Source: Actinomycetota bacterium
Lineage (GTDB): Bacteria; Actinomycetota; Thermoleophilia; Gaiellales; Gaiellaceae
NCBI GenBank assembly: GCA_005885565.1
Contig: VAXK01000026.1
Location: 1-12,682, forward strand
DNA length: 12,682 bases
Direction of reading: 5' to 3'
Positions 1 to 7,371 of this stretch are shown here, one piece after another; the stretch's first letter is position 1, and each line of letters begins with the position of its first letter. Under the pieces are notes generated by a model. It was not told where the DNA came from. It worked only from the letters and a program-made list of their open reading frames with translations, and searched no databases. Made by a program: the position numbers and the translations under genes.

Positions 1-972
1 TACGACTGGTGCTACGGCGCGTGGTACCAGGTCGTGGTCGAGCACCCCGAGTGGGGGCGGCGGTCGCCGTTCTGCCTGAACGTCGAGGGGTCGGGGTCAC
101 GCGACCGGTTCACGGTCGACGCGCCGCCCGAGCTCGCGGGCTGGGTGCGGCGGGTGCTGAGGCGCGCTGCGCGAGACGGGCTCCTGCCGCACGGCTTCGG
201 GGTCGGCACGCCGAACACGTGGACGGAGATCTGGACGTTCCTGGCCGCAGGTGTCCCGGGGCTGAACGTGTCGACTTTCACCTCGAAGTACGACAGAACC
301 GCCTACCACACGCAGTACGACACGTCCGCTTCGGTCGACTTCGAGTACCTCGCCGGCCTGACGCGGATCTGCGCCCGCCTCCTGCTCGAGGCCGACGAGC
401 GGATCGAGGACCTGCTGGACTACGGGGCGCGGACGCGCGACCTGCGGAAGCACGGGCTCGATCTGCCGGGGATCGAGCGGAAGCGCGGGCGCGCTGCGTT
501 CACCGCGATCGGCCGCGGGCTGTACGGCTTGGACGCGCAGGAGACGGCCGCGTATCCGCACGAGCAGACGGCTCGCGACGTCGAGCGGCTCGAGGAGGCG
601 CTGGCGTTGGTGCGAGGCGAGCGGTGGCGCGCCGCCGTACGCCCGCTCGCGCGCGTGGGCTTGAACCGCCTGTGCGCCGACCTTTCCGAGGAGGCTTTCG
701 CGCGCGAGCGGGCGCGGCGCGGTCGGCACGCGGAGCGCGCGACGTGGGGCGCGCAGGGCGACCCCGACGTGGGCCCGAGCCTCTGGCGCGAGCTGGCGTC
801 GCTCCGCGGCGAGCGAGGCGCGCGGCCGGTCGGCCCGTGGCTCGAGCGGAGCCTCGAGCGCCACCTGGCGCGCTCGCGCCGCGAGTTCGAGCGGCGCGTG
901 GCGCGAATGGAGACAGCTGCCCGAGGCCGAGTCTTCCCGCTACCCCGCCCCACCTGGCCGCCGCGGCCATGA
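1..972 (+). CDS. M28-family zinc metallopeptidase, C-terminal part (5' end off window)
   Basis: The frame is open from base 1 to the TGA at 970-972, giving about 323 residues with no start in view, so the gene begins upstream of the window. Around fragment residues 70-110 there is a stretch ending YHTQYDT, with His at about residue 103. This resembles the last metal-binding block (YHxxxDT) of M28 aminopeptidases and carboxypeptidase Q-like enzymes, and it is preceded by a typical WTFLAAGVPGLN segment. The other zinc ligands would lie upstream and cannot be checked. After residue 145 the chain is mostly charged and helical and rich in Arg, Ala and Glu, like the helical C-terminal extension of transferrin-receptor-type M28 proteins. 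M28 enzymes release N-terminal amino acids or cut dipeptides. The gene points the same way as the peptide-uptake operon that starts 128 bases on, so a shared role is plausible, but the palindrome between them may separate the transcripts. Family is fairly sure; substrate unknown. Confidence 0.8.
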   Translation, partial: YDWCYGAWYQVVVEHPEWGRRSPFCLNVEGSGSRDRFTVDAPPELAGWVRRVLRRAARDGLLPHGFGVGTPNTWTEIWTFLAAGVPGLNVSTFTSKYDRTAYHTQYDTSASVDFEYLAGLTRICARLLLEADERIEDLLDYGARTRDLRKHGLDLPGIERKRGRAAFTAIGRGLYGLDAQETAAYPHEQTARDVERLEEALALVRGERWRAAVRPLARVGLNRLCADLSEEAFARERARRGRHAERATWGAQGDPDVGPSLWRELASLRGERGARPVGPWLERSLERHLARSRREFERRVARMETAARGRVFPLPRPTWPPRP

Positions 973-1002
973 CCATCCTCGAATCGCAGACGTGACCGCG
1001 CG

Positions 1003-1035
1003 GGCCATTGCAGGGGTCTGACCCCTGCCGTGGCT
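1003..1035. repeat. GC-rich palindrome between M28 gene and hydrolase operon; possible terminator or REP-like element
   Basis: Bases 1010-1018 and 1020-1028 are exact reverse complements around a single T at 1019. The arms extend outward to 1003 and 1035 with one mismatch (1009/1029) and two G-T wobbles. No T-run follows. It sits 30 bases after the stop of the M28 gene and about 65 bases before the next start. It could stop transcription, stabilise the upstream mRNA 3' end, or be one copy of a dispersed palindromic repeat. The sequence alone does not decide. The rest of 973-1100 shows no convincing promoter. Confidence 0.5.
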
Positions 1036-1090
1036 CGAAGTGACGCGTCCGCCCCGGCCGGGTTGTGGACAAACCGGCCCGCGACGCTGT

Positions 1091-1099
1091 AGAAGAGGG
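1091..1099 (+). promoter_or_regulatory. Purine-rich ribosome-binding stretch favouring GTG 1101
   Basis: AGAAGAGGG lies just before the GTG at 1101. The earlier in-frame GTG at 1065 has only GC-rich, non-purine sequence upstream. The 1101 start also makes the protein N-terminus align with the start of the paralogous gene at 2880. The spacing to 1101 is short, so the choice is probable rather than certain. Confidence 0.4.
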
Positions 1100-1100
1100 C

Positions 1101-2087
1101 GTGACCGCGAGCGGGCTTCGGGTCGTCCGGCTCGAGGGCGACGCCAGGGCGCGCGGCCGGCGCGCGGGCGAGCTCCTCGGCGATCTCGTCGCGCGGTCGC
1201 TCGCCTTCTACCGCGACTACCTCGGCAACCGGTCCGTCGACCTCGGGCCTTTCCGGCGCGCGGCCGAGCGCGCGCTGCCCGAGCACGTCGCCTGGCTCGA
1301 CGCGTTTGCCGCCGGCGCCGAGGTCTCGCTGGCCGAGGTCTTCGCCGTCAACGCCGTCGAGGAGCTCGAGCAGCTCACGCCCGTGGAGCGGTGCTCGACC
1401 TTCACCGCCGTCGGCGAGGGATTCACCCTGCTCGGCCACAACGAGATGTGGCTCGAGGGCGACCGCGACAACGTCGCCGTCGTGGTCGAACGGCCGGCCG
1501 AGGGGCCTGCGGTGGCATCGCCGACGATCGCGTGCTGCCTGGCCGCCGTCGGTCTGAACGAGCACCGGCTGGCGTTCGGCGTCGACTCGCTGACGGCACG
1601 CGACGACGGCGTCGGCGTCCCGCGCGTCTTCGTCTCGCGCCACGTGCTGGACGCCGAGAGCCGCGGGGACGCGTATCGGCGGGCGACGCTCGCCGGCCGC
1701 GCCGGCGGCTATGCGTACGTGGTCGCCGCCCCCGGCGAGACGTTCACGATCGAGACCACGGCGAAGCGAGCGGCGATCCTCGACGGGCCCGAGCCGCACA
1801 CGAACCACTACCTCGCGCCCGAGCTCCAGGACGTCGGTGACGAGGGCTCGGCCAGCAGCACTGCGCGCTACGCGTACCTGAGCGAGCTGCTCCGCGAGCG
1901 GCCGCCGCGGACGCCGCAGGACGCGATGGCGATCCTCCGCGACCACGCCTGCGAGCCGACGCCCGACGGCGATTCGGTCGTCGTCTTCTCGCTGGTCTGC
2001 GAGGTCGAGTCCGGCCGGATGTGGGTCGCGCCCGGCGACCCGGCGCAGGCCGCGTACGAGGAAGTCGACCTCGACGGTGTGGTCTAG
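1101..2087 (+). CDS. C45-family autoproteolytic Ntn hydrolase/acyltransferase (first copy)
   Basis: This predicted protein of 328 residues resembles the C45 family, named after fungal isopenicillin N acyltransferase. Members self-cleave to expose an N-terminal Cys that makes or breaks amide bonds. The likely nucleophile is Cys98 in ERCSTF, followed 12 residues on by the family-type block LLGHNEMW (110-117). HTNHY at 233-237 is the second conserved block. The residue before the Cys is Arg, whereas fungal enzymes and the second copy here have Gly, so self-cleavage may differ. No signal peptide or membrane segment is visible, implying a cytoplasmic enzyme. The GTG at 1101 is preferred because of a purine-rich stretch before it and alignment to the paralogue; GTG 1065 would add 12 residues. 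It is the first gene of the run, and its end overlaps the creatininase-family gene by 11 bases. Family is likely; reaction and substrate are unknown. Confidence 0.78.
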   Translation: MTASGLRVVRLEGDARARGRRAGELLGDLVARSLAFYRDYLGNRSVDLGPFRRAAERALPEHVAWLDAFAAGAEVSLAEVFAVNAVEELEQLTPVERCSTFTAVGEGFTLLGHNEMWLEGDRDNVAVVVERPAEGPAVASPTIACCLAAVGLNEHRLAFGVDSLTARDDGVGVPRVFVSRHVLDAESRGDAYRRATLAGRAGGYAYVVAAPGETFTIETTAKRAAILDGPEPHTNHYLAPELQDVGDEGSASSTARYAYLSELLRERPPRTPQDAMAILRDHACEPTPDGDSVVVFSLVCEVESGRMWVAPGDPAQAAYEEVDLDGVV

Positions 2088-2883
2088 CCCGCTCCTGTAC
2101 GAGCGGCTGACGTGGCCCGAGGTGCGGCGCGCGGCCGAGGAGGAGCGCGTGGCCCTCGTTCCCGTCGCGACTCTCGAGGACCACGGGCCGCACCTACCGA
2201 TCGACACCGACCTGCGGATCACGGCGGAGATCTGCCGGCGCGCGGCGACCGCCGCCGCCGAGGAGACCGTCCTCCTCCCGGCGATCCCGCACGGCTACTC
2301 GCCGCACCACATGGACTTCCCCGGCCCGATCACGATCGAATGGGACACGTTCACGCGCTACCTGCTCGACGTGGGCCGGTCGCTCGCGCGGCACGGTTTC
2401 GTGCGCATGCTGTTCGTCAACGGGCACGGGTCGAACCAGAACCTCGTCGAGACCGCCGCGCGGCTCGTCATGGTCGAGCACCCGGAGACGCTCGCCGCCG
2501 CGTGCTTCTACCTCTCGAGCGCGGAGGCCGCCGCGACGATCGCCGAGGTACGCGAATCCGAGCGCGGGGGGATGGGCCACGCCTGCGAGCTCGAGACGTC
2601 GATCTACCTCGCCCTCGACCCCGACGCTGTGGACATGGCCGCGGCGGTCGACGAGCTCGGCTACCCGGCGAGCGAGAACGCCTACATGGACTGGAGCGAC
2701 GGGCCGCTCAAGCTCATGCCGTGGTGGTCGTCGTTCTCGCGGACCGGCGTCCAGGGCAGGGCCACGCTGGGCACGGCCGAGAAGGGTGAGCGGCTGCTCG
2801 AAGCGGCCGTGGCCGAGATCGTCGGCTACGTCCGAGACCTGCTCGGCCGGGCGCTGCCGCAGCGCCGGGAGCCGGTCGCGTGA
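2077..2883 (+). CDS. Creatininase-family metal-dependent amidohydrolase
   Basis: The 268-residue protein matches the creatininase family in length and motifs. EDHGPHLPIDTD at 34-45 supplies the metal ligands Glu34, His36 and Asp45, and NGHGSN at 115-120 supplies His117. GHACELETS at 167-175 carries the conserved late Glu (171 or 173). True creatininase has an NGHYEN-type motif with a Glu ligand two residues after the His. Here that place is Ser, as in the wider family, which includes the mycofactocin peptidase MftE and formamide hydrolases. I therefore do not call it creatininase; cleavage of a small amide or peptide is more likely. The GTG start at 2077 lies inside the preceding gene, with a purine-rich stretch (GAGGAAG, 2058-2064) about a dozen bases before it. 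The stop overlaps the next start by four bases. No signal peptide is seen, so it should act in the cytoplasm on imported material. Confidence 0.85.
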   Translation: MWSSPLLYERLTWPEVRRAAEEERVALVPVATLEDHGPHLPIDTDLRITAEICRRAATAAAEETVLLPAIPHGYSPHHMDFPGPITIEWDTFTRYLLDVGRSLARHGFVRMLFVNGHGSNQNLVETAARLVMVEHPETLAAACFYLSSAEAAATIAEVRESERGGMGHACELETSIYLALDPDAVDMAAAVDELGYPASENAYMDWSDGPLKLMPWWSSFSRTGVQGRATLGTAEKGERLLEAAVAEIVGYVRDLLGRALPQRREPVA

Positions 2884-3815
2884 TCCCGCTCGTCCGGGCG
2901 CAGGCTACGCACGCGGAGACCGGTGCGGCGATCGGCGAGGCCACTGCGGACGCGATCCGGCGCCGCGTCACCGGCGACCACCTCGAGCTCGCCGATCGAT
3001 ACCGCGCCGTCACGCTCGAGCACCTCCCGTGGGTCGTCGAGGAGCTGGACGCGGCCGCCGAGGCCGCCGGCGTCGACCCGCTTGCGCTCTTCGCCGCCTC
3101 CGTCGAGGAGCTCGAGGACGCGCGGCGCGGGTGCACCGACGTCGTCGTCGGCCGGCTCGTCGCGCACAACAACGACCTCGACGCGGCGGACGAGGAGGAC
3201 GTGGTCGCGATCGAGTGGCGCGTCGAAGGCGAGCCGGCGATCTTCACGCTCGGGATCGGCCCGTGGATCAGCGTCGGCTGGAACGAGGCGGGCCTCTCCG
3301 TGACCGGCAACGAGCTCGACCCGAACGACGAGCGGGTCGGCATCCCGCGCCTCCTCCAGATGCGCGACGTGCTCACGCGGACGAGGCTCGAAGTTGCCGT
3401 CGACGCCGTCCTCCACCCGGCCCGCGCCTCCTCGTACAACTGGGTGCTCGCGAGCCCCGAAGGCGCCGTCAACGTCGAGGGCTCGGCGACCGCGGCCGAG
3501 GTGCGCCGCCTCGATGAGGCCCTCGTGCACACGAACCACTACGAAGAGCCTCCGATGCAGCGCTACGCGCGCAAGCGCGACCACGCCGGCTCGCGCGCCC
3601 GCTACGCACGCGCGCACGAGCTGGCGTCCGCCGGCACGCCGCCCCTCGAGATCCTCCGCGACCACGCGAACGCGCCGAGCTCGATCTGCCGGCACGGCGA
3701 CGGCGACGGCACGAAGACCGTCTTCTGGTGCGTCGCCGACGTCGCCGCGCGACGCGTCGAGTACGGACGCGGCAACCCCTGCGCCTCCACGGCCCAGACC
3801 TACGAGTTCGCGTGA
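2880..3815 (+). CDS. C45-like Ntn hydrolase/acyltransferase (second copy)
   Basis: The 311-residue protein is a divergent relative of the one encoded at 1101. Both begin with a short strand and a helical pro-region, then a Cys nucleophile and a later HTNHY block. Here the nucleophile is Cys85 in RRGCTD, the Gly-Cys-Thr arrangement of classical C45 enzymes, which cleave themselves between Gly and Cys. It is followed by LVAHNNDLD (94-101), and HTNHY is at 217-221. The chain ends with a WCVADVA-type strand near residue 285, common in the fold. GGGAG at 2867-2871 is a suitable ribosome-binding site for the GTG at 2880, which overlaps the previous stop as GTGA. No export signal is seen. The two copies flank the creatininase-family gene, suggesting two related amide-bond cuts on one imported compound. 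Family likely, substrate unknown. Confidence 0.78.
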   Translation: MIPLVRAQATHAETGAAIGEATADAIRRRVTGDHLELADRYRAVTLEHLPWVVEELDAAAEAAGVDPLALFAASVEELEDARRGCTDVVVGRLVAHNNDLDAADEEDVVAIEWRVEGEPAIFTLGIGPWISVGWNEAGLSVTGNELDPNDERVGIPRLLQMRDVLTRTRLEVAVDAVLHPARASSYNWVLASPEGAVNVEGSATAAEVRRLDEALVHTNHYEEPPMQRYARKRDHAGSRARYARAHELASAGTPPLEILRDHANAPSSICRHGDGDGTKTVFWCVADVAARRVEYGRGNPCASTAQTYEFA

Positions 3816-4753
3816 AGCCGAAGCCGCTGCCCCCCGGCGGGACGATCGGCGTCCCCGCGCCTGCGAGCCCGTACGAGAACCGCTCCGAGATCCTGCGCGG
3901 GATCGAGTGGTGGGAGTCGAAGGGCTACCACGTGAAGCTCTCCGAGGCGGCGCTCGCGCGCGACGACTACGTCGCCGGGAATGCAAAGCAGCGGGCCCGC
4001 GACCTCGAGGCGATGTTCGCCGACCCTGAGGTCGACGTCGTGCAGGTGCTCCAGGGTGGCTACGGGTCGGCGCAGACGCTCCCCCACCTCGACTTCGACG
4101 TGATCGCGCGCAATCCGAAGCCGTTCGTCGGCCACTCGGACATCACGGCGCTGCACACCGCGATCCGCCGCCGCACGAGCCTGGCGACCTTCTACGGCCT
4201 CGGCCTCGTCGGCGTCGGCGACAAGGAGAAGACGGACTTCACGCGCGACCGCCTGCTGGCCGTCCTCGGCGGCGAGGCGACGGGCGAGGTGCCGCGCGAC
4301 CCCGACGACCCGTACGTCCGCGCCCTGCGCGGCGGGCACGTCACCGCGCCGCTCGTCGGCGGCTGCCTCTGGCTGCTCCTCCAGTCGATGGGCACGCCGT
4401 GGGAGGTCGACCTCGACGGGGCGATCTTCTTCTTCGAGGACGTCGACGCGCCGCCCTGGTACGTGGACGGGATGCTGACCCAGCTCCGGCTCTCCGGGAA
4501 GCTCGAGCACGTCGTCGGCGTGGTCGTCGGCGAGCTCGTGAAGTGCGACTGGCGGGAGGAGCGGCCGGAGTGGTCGAGGACGAAGTCGATCGAGGACGTC
4601 CTCGAGGAGCACCTAGAACCCCTGCATGTGCCCGTGATATACAAGCTCCCATTGGGGCACGGGAAGCACCTGGCGACCCTTCCTCTCAGCGTCACCTGCA
4701 CGCTGGACGGCGACGCGCGGACGCTGACGGTCGACGAGAGCCCGTTCGCATGA
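3812..4753 (+). CDS. S66-family serine peptidase (LD-carboxypeptidase / MccF-like)
   Basis: The 313-residue protein has the S66 layout. An opening PGGTIGVPAPASP leads to LQGGYGS (80-86) and the nucleophile Ser109 in GHSDITALH. Glu209 follows in FFFEDVDAPPW, and the catalytic His is probably His283 in LGHGKHLATLP. In LdcA this Ser-Glu-His enzyme removes the terminal D-alanine from murein tetrapeptides in the cytoplasm; in MccF it cuts the amide of processed microcin C and gives resistance. GGYGS and the spacing do not clearly place it in either branch, and the usual GGN block reads GGC (183-185). The GTG at 3812 overlaps the previous stop as GTGA; the longer open frame from 3728 would run far into the upstream gene and is unlikely. 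The stop overlaps the ATG of the binding-protein gene. Family is confident; the substrate could be muropeptides or a peptide antibiotic. Confidence 0.88.
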   Translation: MKPKPLPPGGTIGVPAPASPYENRSEILRGIEWWESKGYHVKLSEAALARDDYVAGNAKQRARDLEAMFADPEVDVVQVLQGGYGSAQTLPHLDFDVIARNPKPFVGHSDITALHTAIRRRTSLATFYGLGLVGVGDKEKTDFTRDRLLAVLGGEATGEVPRDPDDPYVRALRGGHVTAPLVGGCLWLLLQSMGTPWEVDLDGAIFFFEDVDAPPWYVDGMLTQLRLSGKLEHVVGVVVGELVKCDWREERPEWSRTKSIEDVLEEHLEPLHVPVIYKLPLGHGKHLATLPLSVTCTLDGDARTLTVDESPFA

Positions 4754-6383
4754 GGCGCGCCGCGCTCGTCCTCCTCGTCCTCGCGCTCGCCGCGGCCGGC
4801 TGCGGCGGCAAGTCGTCGAAGAGCGGAAGCGCGGGAGGGACGTTCCGGATCGGGTCGAGCTCGGGGATCGACTCGCTCAACCCGTACGTCGCCTTCAACC
4901 AGGACGCTTACAGCACCTTCCAGTACGTCTATCCGATCCTCGTCCAGTACGACGCGACGAACAAGCACTTCGCGCCCTTCTTCGCGCGTTCGTGGAAGAC
5001 GAGCGACGCCGGCAAGACCTGGACGTTCCACACCGTCCCGAACGCGAAGTGGAGCGACGGGAAGCCGCTGACCGCCGCCGACGCCGCCTGGACGATCAAC
5101 ACGGACGTCAAGTACGCGAGCGGCGGGGCAGCCAACGAGGCCGGCCTCGTCGCGCACATCACGCGCGCCGACGCGCCGAACCCGACCACGCTCGTCGTCC
5201 ACTACAAGCAGGCGCCCGGGAACGTGCTGGGACAGTTCCAGCAGTTCTTCATCCTGCCGAAGCACGTCTGGAGCAAGCACATCGGGCACAAGGGCGCGGA
5301 TCTCAAGACGTTCCCGAACAACCCGCCGGTCGTCGGCTCGGGCCCGTTCACGCTCGTGAAGTACCAGAAGAACGAGATCGCGCTCTTCAAGCGAAACGGC
5401 TCCTACTGGGGTGGGGCACGAAGCCGAAGATCGACGCCTTCGGGCTGCGGATGTTCTCGAACGACGACGCCATGATCTCGGCGCTCAAGGCGCACGAGAT
5501 CGACGCCGTCGAGGCAGTGCCCGCGACCGGGATCAAGACGCTCAAGGGCGCCGGGTTCGCCGTCTCCGACGTCCCCGGCCTCGACCAGACCGACTTCATC
5601 ATCAACTCGAATCCGCGCAAGCTCCACCACCGCGAGCTCCTGAACCTGAAGGTGAAGGAGGCCTTCGCCCACGCGGTCGACCGCCAGCAGATCATCAGCG
5701 TCGTCTTCCTCGGCACGGCGAAACCCGCCTACTCGATCGTCCCGCCCTCGACCGGCGCCTGGTCGAACCCGAACCTCAAGCCGGAGACCTTCGACGTCGC
5801 CCTGGCGAACAAGATCCTCGACGGCCTCGGCTACAAGCGGGGCTCGGACGGGATCCGCGTCGCCGACGGCCACAAGATGTCCTACGACGTGATCACGCCC
5901 ACGAGCGTCTCGAGCGCGAACAGGACCTTCCAGATCCTCCAGCCGGACTTCCGCAAGATCGGCGTCCAGCTGAAGCAGAAGGCGCTCGACGCGCCGGCAG
6001 CCTTCGCCGAGATGTCGGCGCCGAACAACAAGTACCTGAACTACGACCTCGCGCTCTGGGACTGGACGTCGCTGATCGACCCCGACTTCATGCTCTCGGT
6101 CGTCACCTGCGCGCAGTACGGCGGCTGGAGCGACAGCGGCTACTGCGACAAGCACTACGACGCCATGTACTCGCAGCAGCAGCTCACCCCGAACCAGGAC
6201 GCCCGCCGGGCACTCGTCTGGAAGATGCAGAAGTACCTGTACGACCACCGCCCGTACATCTGGCTCGCGAACGACGACTCGGTCGCGGCGGTCAGCCCCA
6301 AGTGGGACGGGTTCGTGAACACGCCGCAGGGGCCGTTCAACGAGCTCTCGATCCGGAGCCTGACGACCCTGCACAAGAAGTAG
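4750..6383 (+). pseudogene. Family-5 peptide ABC transporter solute-binding lipoprotein, frameshifted
   Basis: Two frames together encode one family-5 (DppA/OppA-type) binding protein of about 544 residues, a normal length. The first frame starts at ATG 4750, with GAGAG nine bases upstream. It gives a lipoprotein signal with lipobox AAGC (Cys18) and the family block WSDGKPLTAADAAWTI (101-116). After Gly222, near 5413-5416, this frame turns into unrelated Arg/Ser-rich sequence and stops at 5475. The frame one base back continues the family sequence at once (TKPKIDAF) to the TAG at 6381-6383. One extra G in the GGGG at 5413-5416 would restore a single reading frame. No canonical slippery heptamer fits, so either a read error or a real inactivating deletion is likely. 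The intact protein would be anchored outside the membrane and hand peptides to the permeases encoded next. Both halves look well conserved, which favours an error or a very recent mutation. Confidence 0.85.
5407..5420 (+). other. Frameshift site (apparent -1 base in a G run)
   Basis: The codons TGG GGT GGG (5407-5415) encode the WGG of a YWGG block normal for family-5 binding proteins. From 5416 the original frame is wrong, while the frame beginning GGC at 5415 resumes the conserved sequence. The local sequence is GGGGTGGGG, two G4 runs split by a T. This is a common place for base loss in reads and for slipped-strand mutation. Confidence 0.85.
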
Positions 6384-6386
6384 CTC

Positions 6387-6420
6387 CGGCGCGGGCGCCG
6401 CCGATCCGATGAGAGGCGCC
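6387..6420 (+). promoter_or_regulatory. GC hairpin between binding-protein and permease genes
   Basis: CGGCGC (6387-6392) and GCGCCG (6395-6400) can pair across two bases. Alternatively GGCGCC at 6394-6399 can pair with GGCGCC at 6415-6420, which would enclose the ATG at 6409 in the loop. The two folds exclude each other. This is the only junction in the run that is not overlapping, and the ATG has no clear ribosome-binding site. It lies where many transporters lower permease expression relative to the binding protein. Such short GC pairings arise easily at this composition, so the function is a guess. Confidence 0.25.
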
Positions 6421-7371
6421 GACTACGTCATCAAGCGACTCGGATTCGCCGTGGTCACGGTCTTCGTCGCGATCTCGCTCAACTTCGCGCTCTTCCGGCT
6501 GGCCCCGGGCAGCGCGGTCTCGAATCTCGCCCGCGTGCCGCACGCGACCCCGGAGCTGCACCAGGCCCTGAAGCGGGAGTTCGGCCTCGACAAGTCGAAG
6601 GGCGCGCAGTACGTCATCTACCTGAAGCAGCTCGTACGCGGCAATCTCGGCGTCTCGTTCGAGAACCAGCAGCCGGTCTCGCACAACCTCTGGGTCGCCC
6701 TCAAGAACACGCTCCCGATGGTGCTGCTCGGGACCCTCTTCTCGATCGTGCTCGGGACGCTCACCGGCGTCGTCGCCGCCTGGCGGCGCGGCACGGCCGT
6801 CGAGGGGGCGACGGTCACGACCGCCCTCGGCTTCTACTCCATGCCCACGCACTGGCTCGGGCTGATGCTCGTGATCCTCTTCAGCGGCGTCCTGCCGACC
6901 GGCGGGATGACGAACGACTTCCTGATCAACCCGTCGTTCTGGACGCACCTGAAGGACCTCGCCGCGCACATCGCGCTCCCCTCGCTCACGCTCGGGCTCG
7001 TGCTCTACGGGGAGTACACGCTGATCGTGCGCTCGGCGATGCTCGAGACCCTCGGCGAGGACTACATCCTGACGGCGCGGGCGAAGGGGCTGCGGCCCTG
7101 GGCGATCCTCCGGCGCCACGCCCTCCGCAACGCGATGCTGCCGATCGCGACGCTGGTCGCGCTCTCGCTCGGCTACATCGTCGCGGGCGCGATCCTCGTC
7201 GAGACGGTCTTCTCCTGGCCGGGGATCGGCCGCGCCGTCTACGAGGCCGTGCTCCAGCGCGACTATCCGATGCTCCAGGGCGGGTTCCTGCTGCTGACCA
7301 TCTCGGTCGTCTTCTTCAACCTCGTCGCGGACCTCCTCTACTTCAAGCTCGACCCGAGGATCACGCAGTGA
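6409..7371 (+). CDS. Dpp/Opp-type peptide ABC transporter permease (DppB-like)
   Basis: The 320-residue membrane protein has the DppB/OppB layout. A first membrane helix (about 10-31) is followed by the typical LAPGSA segment and a periplasmic-type loop with FGLDKS and YLKQLVRGNLG. The membrane core lies at about 103-320. The cytoplasmic EAA loop, ETLGEDYILTARAKGLRP (213-230), is the contact with the ATPases. VETVFSWPGIGRAVYEAV (264-281) is the conserved block after it. The start is the ATG 25 bases after the binding-protein stop; no clear ribosome-binding site is seen, and a small GC hairpin precedes it. It should pair with the permease encoded next to form the channel. No substrate can be read from the sequence, though the upstream hydrolases point to peptides or peptide-like amides. 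Family assignment is firm. Confidence 0.94.
   Translation: MRGADYVIKRLGFAVVTVFVAISLNFALFRLAPGSAVSNLARVPHATPELHQALKREFGLDKSKGAQYVIYLKQLVRGNLGVSFENQQPVSHNLWVALKNTLPMVLLGTLFSIVLGTLTGVVAAWRRGTAVEGATVTTALGFYSMPTHWLGLMLVILFSGVLPTGGMTNDFLINPSFWTHLKDLAAHIALPSLTLGLVLYGEYTLIVRSAMLETLGEDYILTARAKGLRPWAILRRHALRNAMLPIATLVALSLGYIVAGAILVETVFSWPGIGRAVYEAVLQRDYPMLQGGFLLLTISVVFFNLVADLLYFKLDPRITQ

Noticed and set aside
420..2222. A 600-residue open frame on the minus strand across the M28 and first C45 genes
   Set aside because: It is Arg-rich, shows no recognisable domain, and lies opposite two genes with clear family motifs. Long antisense frames are normal at this GC content.
2826..3986. A 386-residue minus-strand frame opposite the second C45 gene
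   Set aside because: Composition is biased, no motif is seen, and the plus strand carries conserved active-site blocks throughout.
5407..5417. Programmed -1 ribosomal frameshift in the binding-protein gene
   Set aside because: The local codons do not form a canonical X-XXY-YYZ slippery heptamer, and family-5 binding proteins are not known to use recoding. A base deletion is simpler.
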